From Erythrophleum ivorense (lineage: Eukaryota; Streptophyta; Magnoliopsida; Fabales; Fabaceae), in contig JAIUCV010000007.1 in NCBI GenBank assembly GCA_026724425.1, positions 18,204,286 through 18,268,285 on the forward strand: a DNA stretch of 64,000 bases. Direction: 5' to 3'. A model generated the notes under the pieces. The model was not told the origin of the DNA. It saw nothing but the letters and a program-made list of their open reading frames with translations, and searched no databases. A program made the translations under genes and the position numbers. This document shows, in pieces, positions 59,745 to 64,000 of the stretch (its first letter is position 1; each line of letters starts with the position of its first letter).

Positions 59745-62700
59745 CAGTCGACAGCCAACGTAAAACTTTGTCGAATCTTTATGACATGGACAATCGATAT
59801 ATTAAACGTAAAGCTAGGTCGTTGCCTGTAAGTAACGCGCTGTATAGCTCGGGTACAGTGAGAAGTGAGCAAGAGCCGCTGCATCGACGCCTGTATGTAG
59901 TGAAAAATAAGCAAAGGTTCCCACATTTTTGTGAACGAATGTGGCTAAAGAAGCTAGTTCATGAGAGTAGGATTCGTTTTGGCACTTGGAATATAGGTAC
60001 ACTTACGGGTAAGTCTATGGAAATAGTAGATACTATGATTAGGAGGAGGATTAATTTTATGTGTTTACAAGAAACTAAATGGGTAGGAGAAAAAGCGAAA
60101 GAATTAGACACTTCAGGTTTTAAACTTTGGTATACTGGTAAGGCTAAATTTAGAAATGGAGTAGGTATAATTGTAGATAAGTTTTGGAAAAATGCGATAG
60201 TGGATGTAAAAAGGTTAGGAGATAGAATCATTGCATTAAAGTTTGTAGTAGAAAAGGAAATCTTTAATGTTATTAGTGCTTATGCACCACAAGTAGGGCT
60301 AGAAGAATATCACAAGGTAAAGTTTTAGGAGGATTTAGAATGTTTAGTTCAAGAAATACCATTCGGAGAAAAGATTCTTTTAGGAGGAGATTTAAATGGT
60401 CATGTGGGAAGGGTATCTTCAGGGTACGAGGGTGTTCATGGAGGACATGGCATAGGGGAAGCAAATGCAGAGGGTAAAACTATTCTAGATTTCTCATTAG
60501 CGTTCGATCTTATATTAGCTAACACTTGTTTTAGAAAGCGTGAGGAACACCTTATCACGTATAAAAGTGGAAGGGTATGTTCTCAAATTGATTTCTTTCT
60601 TATAAAGAAATCAGATAGAAAACTTTGTATAGATTGCAAAGTTATCCCTGGAGAGAGTTTAACTACTCAGCATAGAGTTTTGGTTATGGATGTAAGAGTT
60701 AAGAGGAGAGTAAAAAACAAAGGCGAAGATAGGGTGTTAAGAACTAAGTGGTGGCAACTAAAGGGGGATAAAGAAAGGAATTTGCAGAGACGGATTGTGG
60801 AGGAAGGATCTTGGGAAATACAAGGAAGTGCTAATGATATGTGGAATGGAATGGCTAAAGAAATTAGGAAGATAGCAAGGGAAATATTAGGTGAATCAAA
60901 GGGTTTTGGACCTAGGGATAAAGAATCTTGGTGGTGGGATGCGAGTGTACAAAATAAGATTAAAGTTAAAAGAGAGTGTTACAAAGTGTGGTCATTATGT
61001 AAGAGTAATGAAAATTGGGAAAAATATAAAGTAGCAAGAAAAGACATTAAGAAGGCAGTGAGTGAAGCGAAAGCAAGGGCATTTGATGGATTATACCAAT
61101 CTTTAGGTACTAAAGTTGGAGAAAGAAGTATTTATAAGCTAGCTAAAAGTAGGGAAAGAAAAACAAGAGATGTGGACCAAGTGAAATGCATCAAGGATGA
61201 AGAAGGGAAAGTGTTAGTAACGGAACAAGATATCAGAGAACAGTGGAAGGATTATTTTCATAGGCTTTTTAATGAAGGGCATGAGATTTTATTGCAATCG
61301 GATAGACTAGACATTAGAGAAGAGGATCAAAATTATACTTTTTATCGTAGGATTCGTGAGGTAGAGGTAAAAGAAGCATTACAACGAATGGAGAATGGCA
61401 GAGCAGTTGGACCGGATAATATACCCATTGAGGTATGGAAGGGTTTAGGAGTGAAAGGCATAAGTTGGCTCACAAATTTATTTAATGAAATTATGAGATC
61501 TAAAAGAATGCCAGACGAGTGGAGGAAAAATACTTTAATCCCTATTTATAAGAGTAAAGGGGACATTTAAAATTGTGCAAATTATAGAGGAATTAAACTC
61601 ATAAGCCACACTATGAAATTATGGGAAAGAGTAATTGAGAGAAGGTTAAGGAAAGAGACTCAAGTGATGGAGAATCAATTTGGTTTTATGCCAAGAAGGT
61701 CAACTATGGAAGCAATATACTTGTTGCGAAGATTAATGGAGAGATATCGAGAGAATCAAAGAGATTTACACATGGTATTTATTGATTTAGAAAAAGCATA
61801 TGATAGAGTGCCAAGAGAGGTTCTATGGAAGGCTTTGGAGAAAAAAGGAGTTCGTATAGCTTATATTTGAGCAATCTAAGACATGTATGATAAGGTTACA
61901 ACTAGTGTAATAACAAAAGGTGGACTTACGGAAGATTTTCCGATAACTGTTGGTTTACATCAAGGGTCAACTCTGAGCCCTTATCTTTTTACTTTAGTCT
62001 TGGATGTGCTTACTGAACATATCCAAGAGCCGGTGCCACAGTGCATGCTTTTTGCAGATGATATTGTCCTAGTTGGAGAATCGAGAGAGGAAATGAATGA
62101 GAAATTAGAGAGGTGGAGACTAGCTTTGGAAGCTTATGGATTTCGTTTAAGTAGAAGTAAAACGGAGTATATGGAGTGTAAGTTTAGTAAGAGGCACACC
62201 ATTTCTAGCGTAGAAGTAAAAATTGGAGAACATATCCTACCACAAGTCACACGATTTAAGTATCTTAGATCTATCATATAACATAACAGAGAAATAGAAG
62301 AAGATGTAAAGCATAGGATTCAAGCGGGGTGAATGAAATGGAGGAGTGCCTCGGGTGTTATTTGTGATAGAAGAGTACCACTCAAACTTAAGGGTAAATT
62401 CTACCGCACAGTTATAAGACCTGCAATGTTGTATGGAACTGAGTGTTGGGCAATAAAAAGTCAACAAGAAAATAAGTTAAATGTTGCAGAGATGAGAATG
62501 TTGCGTTGGATGAGTGGACACACTAGAAGAGATAGAATTAGAAATGAATGCATTAGAGAGAAGGTGGAAGTCGCTCCTATTGTGGAAAAGATGGTAGAAT
62601 CGAGACTTAGATGGTTTGGTCATGTGGGGAGGAGACCTATAGAAGCCCCAGTTAGGAGAGTAGATAAGATGAAGAATAGTCCAATAACTAGAGGTAGAGA

Positions 62701-62860
62701 AAGACCAAGAAAAACTATAGGATAAATTATTAAGAGAGATTTAGATTTAAATGGTCTATCTAAAAATATGATTTATGATAGATGTTTATGGCGTCGATTG
62801 ATCCATGTAGCCGACCCCACTTAGTGGGAAAAGGCTTTGTTGTTGTTGTTGTTATTGTTG
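59745..62860 (+). mobile_element. RTE-clade LINE, nearly full length
   Basis: A single ORF codes for an apurinic-type endonuclease followed by reverse transcriptase, with a very short 3' UTR. The 3' end, GCCGACCCCACTTAGTGGGA then AAGGCTTTGTTGTTGTTG, is the well-known plant RTE tail with a TTG-rich simple repeat instead of poly-A. Length of about 3.1 kb is close to full length. It interrupts LTR R7; the R7 sequence on both sides aligns with R6 and R8. I find no convincing target duplication, so both ends are approximate. Confidence 0.88.
59939..62824 (+). pseudogene. RTE LINE ORF: endonuclease and reverse transcriptase
   Basis: From the ATG at 59939 the endonuclease reads IRFGTWNIGTLTGK, INFMCLQETKW, GVGIIVDKFW, ISAYAPQVG, then after a TAG at 60326-60328 ILLGGDLNGHVG, CSQIDFFLI and TTQHRVLVMD, so the Asn, Glu, Asp/Asn and His positions are all seen. 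RT follows with NGRAVGPDNIPIEVWK, WRKNTLIPIYKSKGD, FIDLEKAYDRVPREVLW, LHQGSTLSPYLF and the active site FADDIVLV. The C-terminal part has YGTECWAIK and LRWFGHVGRRP. Stops at 61568, 61868, 61877, 62279, 62330 and 62723 areas are mutations; the natural end is the TAG at 62822-62824 after HVADPT. The enzyme would nick target DNA and prime cDNA synthesis there. As written it is inactive. Confidence 0.9.
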
Positions 62861-63020
62861 TACCCTAGCTTGGGTTTTCAGGCATCTTAGACCTTGAATC
62901 CTCATTTTTCATTATTTAAAATTTTATTCTAATTTTATTTGGCCTCAAATCTCTCATTTCAAGGGACTCGCTTTTCAAACTGATTCATTTTGATGTTTTT
63001 ACAAAATATCAGATGTTACA
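62861..63020 (+). repeat. Solo LTR R7, last segment
   Basis: R7 resumes after the LINE tail and ends ATATCAGATGTTACA at 63020. TAACA follows, close to the CAACA at the left end of R7. Confidence 0.8.
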
Positions 63021-63025
63021 TAACA

Positions 63026-64000
63026 ATATTATTATAAAGCCATTTTAATGTTACAGGCTGAAAATATCTTAGTAAACATACTAGAAAAGTGTTTATTATG
63101 GAATTTCCCTTCACATATTGGGACATCTCTTGTTTTTGTTGAATGATTTTTTTCACCATGTAAGTAAATGTATATTCCTTATTGTTGTTCCCAAAGAATG
63201 CATCTAAAAGGGTGAATAGGTGCTTGTGCAAAAATATGAGATAACTTAAGCATTCTTCAATAAATATGCTAAATGAAAATTTTATAGGCTTAAAAAGATC
63301 TTGTCAATAGGATGTTTAGAAAGAAACTATATATTTTGAAAATCAAGTAGACTTAATATTTTGTCATTGCATTGTTAACATAATGCAATGACAAAAATAA
63401 AGTGAAGTTCAAGGAGAAGAAGTACATTATATATTATATTGATTCAAATTCTCTATCTTGCATCCAATCCCCTTGTAATATCAAAGGATTTTCTTCAACT
63501 CAATCCAATCGCAAAATATAATTAGGGTGATTTTACACATACTCACGACCAAGACAAGGTCTAAGCTCCCTTCAAACCTCATAACATTTGGATTTTACAC
63601 AAACTTTCCCAAAACTTTTTCTATATAAGGGTTATTTATTAAGCTCACCTTAAACTCACTTTCTTCACACTTAGGAAATATTTTCCCAAAAAAATAATAA
63701 TATAAGAATATATTTGTAATCCTTATGAGAAAAAGGGATAAAATAAACTCACTTTTTAAACTTTTTTAAAGCTAGATGTAACTAGAAACTAAGTTTAGAA
63801 ATTAAGATAAAGAGAACAAGGATAACTATAATACAATTTAGATTTAATTTAATTGCCTATATGTCTATTACCTTAAAAAAATAAGCCATTGAAGGAGAGA
63901 GAATTTTATCAACGTGAGAAATAGATGCAAAGACAGCTATGGAGTCACATTTTTGCCTTACAGACCATGCTTCTTCTTTTTCTTCTTCTTCTTCTTCTTT
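63026..64000. other. Unassigned A+T-rich DNA right of R7
   Basis: No coding region, RNA gene or known repeat is seen. The last 30 bases are a CTT microsatellite after ACCATGCTTCTTC, a phrase also present in the CACTA upstream region (45128-45140). It is probably the same host tract as 51999-52799. Confidence 0.45.

Noticed and set aside
63026..64000. Host gene exon at the right edge
   Set aside because: Frames are short and broken, with no splice-bounded coding signal or recognisable domain.

Overview
This window is a block of nested transposable elements from a plant nuclear genome, most likely a eudicot with a large, repeat-rich genome. The evidence is three Ty3/gypsy elements of plant-specific lineages (two Athila, one Ogre/Tat), a plant-type RTE LINE with the usual TTG-rich tail, a CACTA transposon, a small MITE, and several copies of a long LTR family. 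I see no host protein-coding gene, no tRNA or rRNA gene and no CRISPR array. Base composition is A+T-rich throughout. I cannot name the species.

Layout, left to right. 1-8461 holds an Athila element on the minus strand. It has its 5' LTR (6450-8461), tRNA-Asp primer binding site, gag, protease, RT, RNase H and integrase; its 3' end lies off the left edge. It sits in an LTR, R1 (8462-10405, minus), which also carries a MITE (8903-9353). R1 in turn sits in the gag of a second, decayed Athila (10406-13775, plus). From 13776 to 43713 there is a deep nest. A truncated LTR (R4) contains solo LTR R2 (14249-43101, duplication GGGCT). R2 contains solo LTR R3 (16387-41930, inverted, duplication GAATC). 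R3 contains a complete 22.2 kb Ogre/Tat element (17292-39451, duplication ATAAT). R4 itself interrupts a CACTA transposase (43714-44439, minus). The upstream part of that CACTA is cut again by an inverted pair of LTRs (R5/R6, 45240-51745) and ends in a TTTTAGTAGTG terminus at 51998. After about 0.8 kb of unassigned DNA, LTR R7 (52800-63020) contains LTR R8 (53887-57352) and an almost full-length RTE LINE (about 59745-62860). The last kilobase has no recognisable feature.

The Ogre/Tat element has a tRNA-primed leader, an upstream ORF1, gag, protease, a G-patch segment, a predicted intron that puts the frame back in register, RT, RNase H, a second archaeal-type RNase H, integrase, and a 3' UTR with a 25-copy minisatellite. 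All copies of the roughly 3.3-3.7 kb R family are LTR-only: no coding domain of that family is visible, and four have matching or near-matching 5-bp flanking duplications. All coding regions carry stops or frameshifts, and several catalytic residues are lost. No element here looks autonomous.

All domain calls come from reading the translations by eye; no database search was run. Boundaries supported by target-site duplications are precise; the others are approximate.
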